A stretch of 64,000 nt of DNA from Pedococcus sp031456495 (GCF_031456495.1 NZ_JAVDUW010000003.1:744001-808000), one strand, 5' to 3'; numbered from the stretch's first letter, positions 38,141 to 46,976 are shown. Translations and numbers: made by a program. The notes: a model not told the origin generated them from the sequence alone.

Positions 38141-39400
38141 GTGTCGGCTCATGACTCAGGGCACGACGAGCGCGGCCGGGCGGGCGCGCGAGGCGATGGG
38201 GCGGGTGCGGTCGAGCGGGTCTTCCGCGCGGAGTACGGCCGCCTGATCGCCTCGCTCGTCCGCCGGTTCGGCGACATCGACCTCGCCGAGGAGGCGGCGA
38301 GCGATGCCCTGGTGACGGCGTTGGAGAGGTGGCCGGAGGCTGGCGTGCCTCCCAACCCAGGCGGCTGGCTCACCAGCACTGCCGCCAACCGCGCCATCGA
38401 CCGGATCCGGCGCGAGGCCAAGCGCGACGCGAAGCACCAGGCGGCACTCATGACCCACGACGACAGCTCGCACGCGCCCACGGGTCCGGTCGAGGACGAC
38501 CGGTTGAGGCTCATCTTCACCTGCTGCCACCCGGCTCTGGCCCCGGAGGCCAGGATCGCCTTGACCCTGCGGTTGCTGGGTGGCCTGACGGTCGCGGAGG
38601 TCGCGCAGGCGTTCCTGGTGCCCGAGACCACGATGGCGCAGCGGATCACGCGGGCGAAGAAGAAGATCTCGGCGGCGAACGTGCCGTTCCGCGTGCCCGA
38701 GGCGTCGGACCTTCCCGAGCGGCTCGGCCCGGTGCTGGCAGTGCTGTTCCTCGTGTTCAACGAGGGCTACCTCGCCAGTGGCGACGGCGACCCGGTGCGG
38801 GCAGAGCTCACGGGAGAGGCGATCTGGCTCACGCGGGTCCTGCGCGGCCTCCTTCCCGACGAGCCGGAGGTGACCGGCCTCCTCGCGATGATGCTGCTCA
38901 TCGAGGCGCGCCGCGAGGCCCGCGTGCGGAACGGCGAGCTCGTCCCGATCCACGAGCAGGACCGCGCAGGCTGGGACCCTCCTCTCATCGCAGAGGGACA
39001 TGCCCTCGTGCGCGAGTGCCTGGCCATCAACCGCGCCGGCCGCTACCAGCTGCTCGCGGCGATCAACGCCGTCCACACCGACGCGCCCACGGCAGCGGAC
39101 ACCGACTGGTCACAGGTGGTTGCGCTGTACGACCAGCTGGCGAAGCTCGACCCCTCCCCCATCGTCGCCCTGAACAGGGCGGTGGCCGTCGCCGAGCTCG
39201 ACGGCCCTTCGGTCGCGCTGGCGTTGGTTGACCGACTCCCGCTCCAGCACTACTACGCGTGGAATGCCGTGCGCGCCGACCTCTTGCGCCGGCTGGGTCG
39301 CAGCGCCGAGGCCCGCGACGCATACGGAGCCGCCCTGGCTGGGACCCACAACTCGGCCGAGCAGGCGTACCTCGTCAGGAAACGCGGTGAGCTCGTCTGA
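38141..39400 (+). CDS. ECF42-type RNA polymerase sigma factor with C-terminal helical extension
   Basis: A 419-residue sigma factor. Region 2 includes VFRAEYGRLIASLVRRFGDI and NRAIDRIRREAKR (near 25-100). Region 4 includes LTLRLLGGLTVAEVAQAFLV and MAQRITRAKKKI (near 143-180). About 230 further residues form the helical, TPR-like extension typical of ECF42 (LAVLFLVFNEGYLASGDG, PIVALNRAVAVAELDGP). No anti-sigma factor is encoded nearby. In this family the extension itself is needed for activity, and targets are DGPF genes like the one upstream. Confidence 0.9.
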   Translation: MSAHDSGHDERGRAGARGDGAGAVERVFRAEYGRLIASLVRRFGDIDLAEEAASDALVTALERWPEAGVPPNPGGWLTSTAANRAIDRIRREAKRDAKHQAALMTHDDSSHAPTGPVEDDRLRLIFTCCHPALAPEARIALTLRLLGGLTVAEVAQAFLVPETTMAQRITRAKKKISAANVPFRVPEASDLPERLGPVLAVLFLVFNEGYLASGDGDPVRAELTGEAIWLTRVLRGLLPDEPEVTGLLAMMLLIEARREARVRNGELVPIHEQDRAGWDPPLIAEGHALVRECLAINRAGRYQLLAAINAVHTDAPTAADTDWSQVVALYDQLAKLDPSPIVALNRAVAVAELDGPSVALALVDRLPLQHYYAWNAVRADLLRRLGRSAEARDAYGAALAGTHNSAEQAYLVRKRGELV

Positions 39401-39403
39401 CCG

Positions 39404-39970
39404 TCAGCGTCGAGCCCACTGCTCCCTGGTGATCTCGAACCGGTAGCCACCACGTTCGGCGCCCTCCACGCCCTGCATGTCGTCGGGCGTGGGGATCGAC
39501 TCGACGACGGACATGCCCACCTTCTCCATCACCCGCTGGGAGGAGACGTTCGAGACCATGGTCTCGCCCCAGACAGTGCTGACACCGAGCTCGGAGAATC
39601 CCTTGTCCAGCAGGGCATTCGAGAGCTCCGTCGCATACCCCTTCCCCCAGGCGTCCCGGCGGAGCCGGTACCCGAGCTCGACGACGTCCAGCGGACCCGT
39701 CCGCTGCGGGCGCAGGCAGAACCAACCGATGAACGCGCCCGTTGCCTTCTCGTATGCCGCGAAGAGCCCGAACCGTCCGTTCCACCGGTCGTATGCGTCG
39801 AGGAGGCTCGGGATGACCTCGTCACGAACGACGTCGTCCGGGAGCGACGGCTCGCCACCGGTGAGGAAGCGCATCACCGCGGGGTCGCTGTCCAGCTCGA
39901 TGAGCAGGTCCGCGTCCTGGGCCGTGAACTGGCGAAGCACCAGACGCTCGCTCTCGAGGTAGTCGGTCAT
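39404..39970 (-). CDS. GNAT N-acetyltransferase (RimJ/RimL type)
   Basis: A 188-residue GNAT of the RimJ/RimL/PhnO-like group. It shows LESERLVLRQFTAQDADLLI, the CoA loop RRDAWGKGYATELSNALLDK (near 105-124) and NVSSQRVMEKVGM. The substrate is unknown. It ends 4 bp from the convergent sigma gene. A CATGCT hexamer lies 6 nt before the ATG (relaxed leaderless pattern). Its A/T usage is a little higher than that of the core operons. Confidence 0.85.
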   Translation of the reverse strand: MTDYLESERLVLRQFTAQDADLLIELDSDPAVMRFLTGGEPSLPDDVVRDEVIPSLLDAYDRWNGRFGLFAAYEKATGAFIGWFCLRPQRTGPLDVVELGYRLRRDAWGKGYATELSNALLDKGFSELGVSTVWGETMVSNVSSQRVMEKVGMSVVESIPTPDDMQGVEGAERGGYRFEITREQWARR

Positions 39971-40015
39971 GCCGGAAGCATGGCCGGGACGACTCGCATC
40001 GCCAAACGATTTCTG

Positions 40016-40150
40016 TCACCGCAGGGGCAGACTGCATGCGGTCGTGTCGAAGACCGTGGCGAAGCCCAGCGATCGGTACACCGGTTGTCCCTGCAAGCCA
40101 GTTGCCGCGAGGTTAGGCGTCGCCGTCGCCGTCGCCCTCGCCGGAGATCA
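40016..40150 (-). pseudogene. Probable remnant of a GNAT acetyltransferase C-terminus
   Basis: In one minus-strand frame, about 40 codons ending at 40016 read GLQGQPVYRSLGFATVFDTT and then a stop. This strongly resembles the conserved GNAT end (xGxPxYRxLGF). Upstream the frame meets a stop and a GGCGAC repeat, and no start codon or N-terminal part is present. The 238-bp gap between the GNAT gene and the peptidase gene therefore appears to be decayed coding DNA. Confidence 0.45.
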
Positions 40151-40208
40151 GGTGCCCACGCCGTCATCGGCATGAGCGGACGTTCAGGACCGCAACAGGG
40201 CGAGCGGC

Positions 40209-40898
40209 TCAGAGGGAGTAGCGGGCTGCGATGCCGACGAACGCGCCGACGAGCATCGCGGGGCCGAAGGCGATGTGCGACCGCAGCCCGACCCTGCGCC
40301 CGGCCAACATGACCAGCGCGATCAGGCCGCCCACCACGAAACCGGCCACCGTCCCCATGACGACGGCGCCGACCCCCAGCCAGCCCAGGACGAGGCCGAT
40401 GAGCCCCGACAGCTTCACGTCGCCGAAGCCCAGCGACCCCGGGGAGACCAGCGCCAGGACGAAGTACAGCGCGTACAGGGCCGCGCCGCAGACCAGCGCC
40501 CGCACGAGAGACCCCCACTCCCCTGCCCCGAGCGATGCCACCGCCACCAGCACGAGCAGGACGGGGTATGCCGGCAGGACGAGCCCGTCGGGTAACCGGT
40601 GGACGTCCGCGTCGATCCACACGAGCCCGACGGCGAGCCACGCGAACGCGAGGTACGTCGGCAGGGCGGCCCACCCGGCCGTGCCACCCACCTGCCACGA
40701 GAGCCAGCCCCACAGCAAGGCCAGCACGACCGCCGGCCACCACGCGTGGCGCGGCAGGGCGCCCGCATCGTCCGACTCGATGCGGTAGCCGCCGGTCGCG
40801 AGCTGGCGACCCGACAGTGCTCCGACGAGCGCCCCGGCGAGCGCGAAGACCACGACGAGCCACCACGCCGTCCCGGCGTGTGGCGCCCAGACGGTCAC
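40209..40898 (-). CDS. A24 prepilin peptidase (short form)
   Basis: A 229-residue polytopic membrane aspartic peptidase. The two catalytic aspartates are in WIDADVHRLPDGL (near 95-107) and GFGDVKLSGLIGLVLGWL (near 156-173). The N-terminal cysteine-rich methylase domain of PilD is absent, as in TadV/FppA-like peptidases. It is translationally coupled to aroE (GTGA). No pilin or secretion genes are in the window, so its substrates must be encoded elsewhere (Tad/Flp or type IV-like pili, or competence pseudopili). Confidence 0.88.
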   Translation of the reverse strand: MTVWAPHAGTAWWLVVVFALAGALVGALSGRQLATGGYRIESDDAGALPRHAWWPAVVLALLWGWLSWQVGGTAGWAALPTYLAFAWLAVGLVWIDADVHRLPDGLVLPAYPVLLVLVAVASLGAGEWGSLVRALVCGAALYALYFVLALVSPGSLGFGDVKLSGLIGLVLGWLGVGAVVMGTVAGFVVGGLIALVMLAGRRVGLRSHIAFGPAMLVGAFVGIAARYSL

Positions 40899-41737
40899 CG
40901 GCCCAGCGCCTGTCGCCCGGCGGCATACATCGCGTCCACGGGCGGGGCCTCGCCGGTGAACAGCCGGAACTGCTCCGCGGCCTGGTGGACGAGCATGTCG
41001 AGCCCGGACAGAACGGTCGCCCCGGCCGACGTGGCCGCCTGCGCCAGCGGTGTCGGCCAGTCGGCGTAGACGACGTCCATCAGCGTCGTGCCCGAGAGCC
41101 CGCCGCCCGGCCGACCGCCCGAAGCGCGACCAGATGCGCCACCCAGCGCCGCAGCCGCGGCTCCGGCACCCGCCGGCGGCAGGGTGCTGACGACGAGGCG
41201 ACCGGCGTCTCGTGCCCAGTCCGCCAGGGTGACCACCTCGACCGCCACGCCTGCGTGCACGGCCAGCCGGAGCGTCTCGGGCCGTGCCTCGCCCCGGACC
41301 GCCAGGCGCACCGAGCGCACCCCCAGGGCCGCCAGCGCCAGGAGCGCGCTTCTCGCGGTGGCGCCCCCACCGAGGACCGTGGCCACCCCGTGGTGCGGCG
41401 CGTCGGCGAGCGCTGCCTCGATCCCGTGGACGTCGGTGTTGTGGGCGTCCCAACCGAGGTCCTCGCGCCGGACCAGCGTGTTGACGGCACCCGTGACGCG
41501 GGCGGTCTCCGTGGTCGTCTCGGCAACGTCGAACGCGACCTCTTTGAGCGGCATCGTCAGGCTGAGGCCGCGCCACGACTCGTCGCGCTCCCCCACCCAG
41601 CCGGCGAGCTCGTCGGCGCCCACCTCGTGCGCGGTGTAGCGCCAGTCGGTCAGGCCGAGGGCGCGGTAGCCAGCGCTGTGCAGGGTGGGCGACAGCGAGT
41701 GGGCCACCGGCTGCCCGAGGACGGCAGCGTTCAGCAC
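40895..41737 (-). CDS. aroE: Shikimate dehydrogenase
   Basis: A 280-residue NADPH-dependent enzyme of the shikimate pathway. Shikimate-binding SLSPTLHSAGYRALGL, the catalytic Lys in LTMPLKEVAF (near 65) and Asp in AHNTDVHGIEAAL are present. The Rossmann loop is VLGGGATARSALLALAALG. An Ala/Gly-rich insertion (GAGAAAAALGGASGRASGGR) lengthens the C-terminal half. The GTG start lies 4 nt inside the mltG 3' end. It completes the aro set together with aroC-aroK-aroB 5 kb away. Confidence 0.94.
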   Translation of the reverse strand: MLNAAVLGQPVAHSLSPTLHSAGYRALGLTDWRYTAHEVGADELAGWVGERDESWRGLSLTMPLKEVAFDVAETTTETARVTGAVNTLVRREDLGWDAHNTDVHGIEAALADAPHHGVATVLGGGATARSALLALAALGVRSVRLAVRGEARPETLRLAVHAGVAVEVVTLADWARDAGRLVVSTLPPAGAGAAAAALGGASGRASGGRPGGGLSGTTLMDVVYADWPTPLAQAATSAGATVLSGLDMLVHQAAEQFRLFTGEAPPVDAMYAAGRQALGR

Positions 41738-42915
41738 CGGTCGCTGTGCTGCCGGCACCACGACTGGAACTCCTTGACGTTCCGGTCGTGCTCGGCCTGC
41801 GTGGCGGCGAACTTGGTCTCGCCCGTGTCGGGGTCGACGGTCACGAAGAACAGCCACGGTCCCGGGGTCGGGTTGGCGGCGGCCTCGATCGAGGCTGCGC
41901 CGGGGCTGTTGATCGGCCCGGGCGGCAGGCCCTGGACCTTGTACGTGTTGTACGGGCTCGGGCTCTGCCGGTCGGCGTTGCTGGTGCCCGCGCGGCCGCG
42001 CTTCTGCACCGCGTAGTGGACCGTGGAGTCCATCTGCAGCAGCCCGAAGTTGGGCGCGCCCTTGGTCGCGAGCCGGTTGACGATGACCCGCGCCACCTTG
42101 CCGCGGTCGGCCTCGCCGCTCACCTCGCCCTCGACGATCGACGCCACGGTCAGGACCCGCTCGGCGTCGGCCTCGGCCACCCCGGCCTTCGACAGCTCGC
42201 TCACGGTCATCGCGACCATCTGCTTGAGCTGGTCGGTGGCGGTGGCGTCCTTGGCGAACTCGTACGTCGACGGGAACAACCACCCCTCGACGTTGCCCTT
42301 GGCCTCGGCCGGCAGGCCCAGTGACGCCGGGTCCTTCGCCGCGGCCTGGTAGTCGGCGACGGGCACACCCGTCCCCTTGGACAGCGCGGCGAAGATCTCG
42401 TTCTTCCACAGCCCCTCGCGGATCGTCACGCGGGGGACGTCGGCGCGGTTCTTCGAGTCGATGAGGATCGCCACGGCGTCCGCGGCCTTCATCTGCTTGC
42501 GGAACGTGTACGTGCCCGGCTGGACGCTCGTGATGCGCGGGTTCGCGGCAGCCGCGTCCGCGAACGCCTTGGTCGACTTCACCACCCCCGCCGCGTAGAG
42601 CGCGCGGCCCATGGCCGGCGGCAGGTCGCCGTCCTTGATGGTCACCTGCACCTGCCCAGTGCCCGGTCCGGGGTAGTCGTTGCTCTCCAGGAACCCGTCC
42701 ACGACCGGCCGCAGGACCGTGTATGCCGCGACCGCGGCGGCCGCGACGATGGCCAGGGCGACGACGAGGATGCCGAACCGGCGGCCACGGCGACGGCGGC
42801 GCCTGGGCCGCTGGTGCCGCTCCGAGCGCGTGCGGACCACGGGCTCCGCGTGCGGCTCGTCGTGGTGCTCGTCGTGTCCCCCGAAGATCGAGTGATCCAG
42901 CCGGGGCTCGGTCAT
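41731..42915 (-). CDS. mltG: Endolytic peptidoglycan transglycosylase MltG (YceG)
   Basis: A 394-residue single-span membrane enzyme that cuts nascent glycan chains. A long His/Arg-rich cytoplasmic N-terminus (to about residue 48) is followed by one membrane helix (ILVVALAIVAAAAVAAYTVL). A LysM-like region follows, then the YceG domain. The catalytic Glu is in VASIVEGEVSG, with LLQMDSTVHYAV and YNTYKVQGLPPGPINSPG downstream. It overlaps ruvX (ATGA). The order alaS-ruvX-mltG-aroE is standard in actinobacteria. Confidence 0.94.
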   Translation of the reverse strand: MTEPRLDHSIFGGHDEHHDEPHAEPVVRTRSERHQRPRRRRRRGRRFGILVVALAIVAAAAVAAYTVLRPVVDGFLESNDYPGPGTGQVQVTIKDGDLPPAMGRALYAAGVVKSTKAFADAAAANPRITSVQPGTYTFRKQMKAADAVAILIDSKNRADVPRVTIREGLWKNEIFAALSKGTGVPVADYQAAAKDPASLGLPAEAKGNVEGWLFPSTYEFAKDATATDQLKQMVAMTVSELSKAGVAEADAERVLTVASIVEGEVSGEADRGKVARVIVNRLATKGAPNFGLLQMDSTVHYAVQKRGRAGTSNADRQSPSPYNTYKVQGLPPGPINSPGAASIEAAANPTPGPWLFFVTVDPDTGETKFAATQAEHDRNVKEFQSWCRQHSDRC

Positions 42916-43451
42916 CGGTGCCTGTCCTTCGTCCTGGGCTTGCGCCCACCGGTCCTCACCAGCTCGCCGGGCGGGCGCCCTGAGCTGCGCTCCGCGTCCA
43001 GTGCCGCCTGCAGGATGAGGACTGCTGCCGCCTGGTCGACGACGGCCCGCTGGGACCGGCCGCCGACACCGCTGGCGCGGAGCTGGCGGTGGGCCTCGAC
43101 CGTGGTGTTCCGCTCGTCGACGAGACGCACGGGAACCGGGGCGACGCGGACCGCCAGCCGCCCAGCATACGTGCGTGCGATGCCGGCGGCGGGACCTTCG
43201 GCGCCCGAAAGTGAGCGCGGCAGCCCCACGACGACCTCGACGGCCTCGAGCTCGCGCACCAGCTCGACGATCTCCTCGACGTCGGTCGGGGCCTCCGCAG
43301 CGGCGTCGGGGTCCCTCGCCACGGTCCGGACCGGGGTCGCGAGCAGCGCCGAGGGGTCGCTCGCGGCGACGCCGACGCGCACGCTGCCGACGTCGATGCC
43401 CACCCGCCGGCCGGGGCGGGTGGGCATCGTCGTGTCGTGCGGGTCGGTCAC
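42912..43451 (-). CDS. ruvX: Holliday-junction resolvase-like nuclease RuvX (YqgF)
   Basis: A 179-residue RNase H-fold protein with VGIDVGSVRVGVAASDPSAL (near 17-36), GLPRSLSGAEGP, VDERNTT and the late Asp region VVDQAAAVLILQAAL. YqgF-family proteins take part in pre-16S rRNA 5' end processing. The GTG overlaps the alaS stop (GTGA) and the stop overlaps mltG (ATGA). Confidence 0.93.
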   Translation of the reverse strand: MTDPHDTTMPTRPGRRVGIDVGSVRVGVAASDPSALLATPVRTVARDPDAAAEAPTDVEEIVELVRELEAVEVVVGLPRSLSGAEGPAAGIARTYAGRLAVRVAPVPVRLVDERNTTVEAHRQLRASGVGGRSQRAVVDQAAAVLILQAALDAERSSGRPPGELVRTGGRKPRTKDRHR

Positions 43452-46144
43452 CCGGCCGAGCCGTTCCGGACGGCTGCGTCGACCTGTCCGAGGGCCTCAC
43501 CGGTGCGGCTGGCGTCGGTGCCACCGCCCTGGGCGAGGTCGTCCTTGCCGCCGCCCCCGCCGCCGAGCGCCTGGGCCGCGACCCGGACCAGCGCCCCCGC
43601 ACGGATCCCGCGCTCACGGGCACCGGCGTTGGTGGCGACGACGACCGACGGGCGGCCCTTGGCCACGCCCGTCAGCGCGACGACCGCAGGAGCCGCGTCG
43701 CCGAGCCGGCCGCGCAGGTCCAGCGCCATCGTGCGCAGGTCGTCGGCGGACGCGCCCTCGCCGGCGTCGTGGGTGAGCAGGCGGATGCCGGCGACGTCGC
43801 GGGCGTACTCCACGAGCCGGCCGGTCTGGGCCTGGACCTGCTCGCGGTGCATCCGTTCGATCTCGCGCTCGGCCTCACGGACCCGCGCCACGAGCTGGGC
43901 GACGCGCTCCTTGAGCTCGCCGGGCTGCACCTTGACGATGTCGGTCAGCTCCGCGACGAGCGCACGCTCCTTGGCCAGGTAGCGCAGCGCGTCCATGCCG
44001 ACGAACGCCTCGAGGCGGCGCACGCCCGAGCCGACCGAGGACTCGCCGGTGACCGACAGCGCGCCGATCTGGCTGGAGTGGCCGACGTGGGTGCCACCGC
44101 ACAGCTCGCGCGACCACGGGCCGCCGATCTCGATGACGCGGACCTGCTCGTCGTAGGTCTCGCCGAACAGCGCCAGGGCACCGAACTCGCGCGCCTCGGG
44201 CAGGGTCATGTACTGCGCGGAGACCGGCAGGTCCTGGCGGACCGCGAGGTTCGCCACCTCCTCGATCTCGCTGCGGGTCTCGGCGCTGAGCGCCTGGCCC
44301 CACGCGAAGTCGAGACGCAGGTAGCCGGGCTTGTTGTACGAGCCGGACTGCAGCGCGGACGGGCCGAGCACCTGCCGCAGGGCCGCGTGCACGACGTGGG
44401 TGCCGGAGTGCGCCTGGCACGCCGAGATGCGCCACTCGGGGTCGACCTCGGCGCTGACCTCGAGGCCCTGGCGGACCGGGCCGGTGAGGACCTCGACGGT
44501 GTGCACGACCAGACCCTTGACCGGGCGCTGGACGTCGACGACCTTGAGGTGCGCGCCGTCGGCGACGATGACGCCCTCGTCGGCGATCTGGCCACCGGAC
44601 TCGGCGTAGAACGGGGTGCGGTCGAGCACGACCTGGCCGCGCTGGCCCGGCTCGAGCTCCTCGACGCGCTCCCCGTCGACGACGAGGCCCAGGACCTTCG
44701 CCTCGGTGGTCAGCTCGGAGTACGCGCGCCAGTCGGTCGCGCCGAGCGCCCGCAGGTCCTTCCAGACCTCGGTGTTGGCGTGGCCGCCCTTCTTGGCCTT
44801 CGCGTCGGCCTTGGCGCGCTCGCGCTGCTCCTGCATGAGCCGGGTGAAGCCCTCGCGGTCGACCTCCAGGCCCTGCTCGGCCGCCATCTCCAGGGTGAGG
44901 TCGATCGGGAACCCGTAGGTGTCGTGCAGCTGGAACGCCTGGTCACCGGCGAGCGTGCTGCCCCCGGACTCCTTGGTGCGGGTCACCGCGGTGTCGAGGA
45001 TGGTCGTGCCCGCGGCGAGGGTGCGCCGGAAGGCGTCCTCCTCGGCATACGCGATCTGGGAGATGCGCTCGAACCCGTCGCGCAGCTCGGGGTAGGACTG
45101 GCTCATCCGCTCCATCGAGACCGGCAGCAAGAGCGGCAGGCTGGGCTCGTCGTAGCCGAGCAGGCGCATCGAGCGCACCGCGCGGCGCAGCATCCGGCGC
45201 AGGACGTAGCCGCGGCCCTCGTTGCCCGGCGTCACGCCGTCGCCGATGAGCATCAGGCTCGAGCGGACATGGTCGGCCACGACGCGCAGCCGCACGTCGT
45301 CGGGGTGGCTGTGCGCGGCGTCGTGGCCCGACTGCTGGCCGTACTTCTTGCCGGTGAGCTCGGCCGCCCGCTCGAGGACGGGGTAGACCTCGTCGATCTC
45401 GTACATGTTGTCGACGCCCTGGAGGATCGAGGCGATCCGCTCCAGGCCCATGCCGGTGTCGATGTTCGGCTTGGGCAGCGGGCCGGAGACGTCGAAGTCG
45501 ACCTTGCTGCGGACCTGCGACAGCCGGGACTGCATGAAGACGAGGTTCCAGACCTCCATGAACCGGTCCTCGTCGACCGCGGGGCCGCCGTCCGGGCCGT
45601 ACTCCGGGCCACGGTCGACGTAGATCTCCGAGCACGGCCCGCCCGGACCGGGCACGCCCATGTGCCAGTAGTTGTCGGCCAGCCCGCGGCGCACGATCCG
45701 CTCGCGCGGGATGTCGGTGAGCTGCACCCACAGGTCCGCGGCCTCGTCGTCGTCCTCGAAGACGGTCGCCCACAGCTTGTCGGCCTCGATGCCGTAGCCG
45801 CCCTGCGCCTGCGGGGTGGTCAGCAGCTCCCAGGCGAACTCGATCGCGCCGGCCTTGAAGTAGTCGCCGAAGGAGAAGTTGCCGTTCATCTGGAAGAACG
45901 TGCCGTGGCGGGAGGTCTTGCCCACCTCCTCGATGTCCTGGGTGCGGACGCACTTCTGCACCGAGGTGGCCCGGTCCCACTGCGGGGTCTGCTGGCCGAG
46001 GAAGTACGGCTTGAACGGCACCATCCCCGCGTTGACGAACAGCAGGTTCGGGTCGTCGTAGATGAGCGGTGCGGAGGGGACGACGGTGTGGCCCTTGCCC
46101 TCGAAGAAGGAGAGCCAGCGGCGCCTGATCTCGGCGGTTTCCAT
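43448..46144 (-). CDS. alaS: Alanyl-tRNA synthetase
   Basis: An 898-residue class II synthetase with all usual parts. The catalytic core is at the N-terminus (RRRWLSFFEGKGHTVVPSAP, MNGNFSFGDYFKAGAIEF). The editing domain has HSGTHVVHAALRQVLG and CGGTHVGHSSQIGAL (zinc-binding His/Cys). The C-terminal C-Ala domain ends with a Gly-rich loop (LGGGGGGKDD). The ATG at 46144 has AAGGA 11 nt upstream and the homologue-like start METAEIRRRWL. A longer reading from 46168 would need a TTA codon and covers the ribosome binding site. Confidence 0.97.
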   Translation of the reverse strand: METAEIRRRWLSFFEGKGHTVVPSAPLIYDDPNLLFVNAGMVPFKPYFLGQQTPQWDRATSVQKCVRTQDIEEVGKTSRHGTFFQMNGNFSFGDYFKAGAIEFAWELLTTPQAQGGYGIEADKLWATVFEDDDEAADLWVQLTDIPRERIVRRGLADNYWHMGVPGPGGPCSEIYVDRGPEYGPDGGPAVDEDRFMEVWNLVFMQSRLSQVRSKVDFDVSGPLPKPNIDTGMGLERIASILQGVDNMYEIDEVYPVLERAAELTGKKYGQQSGHDAAHSHPDDVRLRVVADHVRSSLMLIGDGVTPGNEGRGYVLRRMLRRAVRSMRLLGYDEPSLPLLLPVSMERMSQSYPELRDGFERISQIAYAEEDAFRRTLAAGTTILDTAVTRTKESGGSTLAGDQAFQLHDTYGFPIDLTLEMAAEQGLEVDREGFTRLMQEQRERAKADAKAKKGGHANTEVWKDLRALGATDWRAYSELTTEAKVLGLVVDGERVEELEPGQRGQVVLDRTPFYAESGGQIADEGVIVADGAHLKVVDVQRPVKGLVVHTVEVLTGPVRQGLEVSAEVDPEWRISACQAHSGTHVVHAALRQVLGPSALQSGSYNKPGYLRLDFAWGQALSAETRSEIEEVANLAVRQDLPVSAQYMTLPEAREFGALALFGETYDEQVRVIEIGGPWSRELCGGTHVGHSSQIGALSVTGESSVGSGVRRLEAFVGMDALRYLAKERALVAELTDIVKVQPGELKERVAQLVARVREAEREIERMHREQVQAQTGRLVEYARDVAGIRLLTHDAGEGASADDLRTMALDLRGRLGDAAPAVVALTGVAKGRPSVVVATNAGARERGIRAGALVRVAAQALGGGGGGKDDLAQGGGTDASRTGEALGQVDAAVRNGSAG

Positions 46145-46252
46145 GGGTGAATCAGTCCTTAAGCGCATGCCGCGCGTCTGCAGGCGGACATGACGAATCG
46201 TACGGGCAGAGCGGTGGGGTGTGCGGGGCGGCAGCGCGGGGCGCCGGCGCCC

Positions 46253-46564
46253 CTACCGAGCTCGGTGCGCCCCGGGACCCGTCGGATCGTCGAGCAGCGC
46301 CCGCGCGGAGTCCGCGTCGAGCCGGGGACGGCCCGTGGTGTCGTCCACCGTGTCGGTGTCGATGCCCAGCGCGAGGCGCAGCTCGCCCTCGCGCTGCTCC
46401 ATGCCCTCACGCACGGCGGTGGCGAGCTCGCGCAGGCCGTCGCCGAAGTCGGACAGGCCGTGGGCGACCCCGGTGGGGGTGTACGCCTGCGCGGCCTTGC
46501 TCAGCCGGCGCACGGCATACACACCGGCGGCGGCACCCAGGGCGGTCCAGAAGAGTCGGGACAC
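46253..46564 (-). CDS. DUF6167-like small membrane-associated protein
   Basis: A 103-residue protein with a short hydrophobic N-terminus (LFWTALGAAAGVYAV, near 4-18) and an amphipathic helical middle (GLSDFGDGLRELATAVREGM). An acidic C-terminus follows. Proteins of this kind regularly sit between a DUF948 gene and alaS in actinobacteria. Function is unknown. The GTG start is 6 bp past the DUF948 stop. The 108 bp between it and alaS hold only the alaS leader. Confidence 0.75.
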   Translation of the reverse strand: MSRLFWTALGAAAGVYAVRRLSKAAQAYTPTGVAHGLSDFGDGLRELATAVREGMEQREGELRLALGIDTDTVDDTTGRPRLDADSARALLDDPTGPGAHRAR

Positions 46565-46570
46565 CGGCGA

Positions 46571-46963
46571 TCAGCCCCTGCGGCGGCGACGGCCGCCCGC
46601 GCTGCGCTGGCCGCCGCCACCGAGCGCCGAGCGGACGCCGTAGGTGAAGGCCGCGACCTTGACGACCGGGCTGCCGAGCGTCGCCGCGAACAGCGACGTC
46701 AGCGCGCTGGCGTTCGTGGTGATCGCCGAGACGTTGGTGGTGATCGCGTCGACCCGGGCCAGCTGCTCGTTGGTCAGGCTGACGGTGTCGGTGAGCTTGA
46801 GCAGCGTCGGCTGGACGTTCTCGGTCGTCGTGCGGACGCTGACCCTCGTCTCGTCGAGGATCTTGCCGGCCTTGCCGATCACGCTCCCCAGCCGGAAGAC
46901 GAGGAACGCGAAGGCCAGCGCGGCGACCATGCCCGCGATGTCGCCCAGACTCACTGAATCCAT
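46571..46963 (-). CDS. DUF948-family membrane protein
   Basis: A 130-residue protein with one N-terminal helix (DIAGMVAALAFAFLVFRLGS, near 8-27). A long amphipathic coiled-coil-like stretch follows (SVRTTTENVQPTLLKLTDTV, near 42-61), and the Arg/Gly-rich end is GGRRRRRG. DUF948 proteins resemble the membrane-proximal part of chemoreceptors but have no known role. It heads the long unit DUF948-DUF6167-alaS-ruvX-mltG-aroE-peptidase, with a leaderless-type start (TAGGGT, 7 nt, ATG). Confidence 0.82.
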   Translation of the reverse strand: MDSVSLGDIAGMVAALAFAFLVFRLGSVIGKAGKILDETRVSVRTTTENVQPTLLKLTDTVSLTNEQLARVDAITTNVSAITTNASALTSLFAATLGSPVVKVAAFTYGVRSALGGGGQRSAGGRRRRRG

Positions 46964-46970
46964 GGCGAGC

Positions 46971-46976
46971 ACCCTA
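46971..46976 (-). promoter_or_regulatory. Leaderless -10 (TAGGGT) of DUF948 operon
   Basis: TAGGGT, 7-nt spacer, ATG at 46963; no Shine-Dalgarno. Confidence 0.6.

Noticed and set aside
35792..40208. Genomic island or prophage
   Set aside because: Composition is only slightly different. There is no integrase, transposase, tRNA or direct repeat at the borders, so accessory gene turnover is enough.
43175..46150. Plus-strand open frame of about 990 codons
   Set aside because: Antisense of alaS and ruvX; the residues mirror codon-position bias and no motif is visible.
46145..46168. Longer alaS start (MRLRTDSP extension)
   Set aside because: It contains a TTA codon, covers the likely ribosome binding site and is absent from typical AlaRS N-termini.
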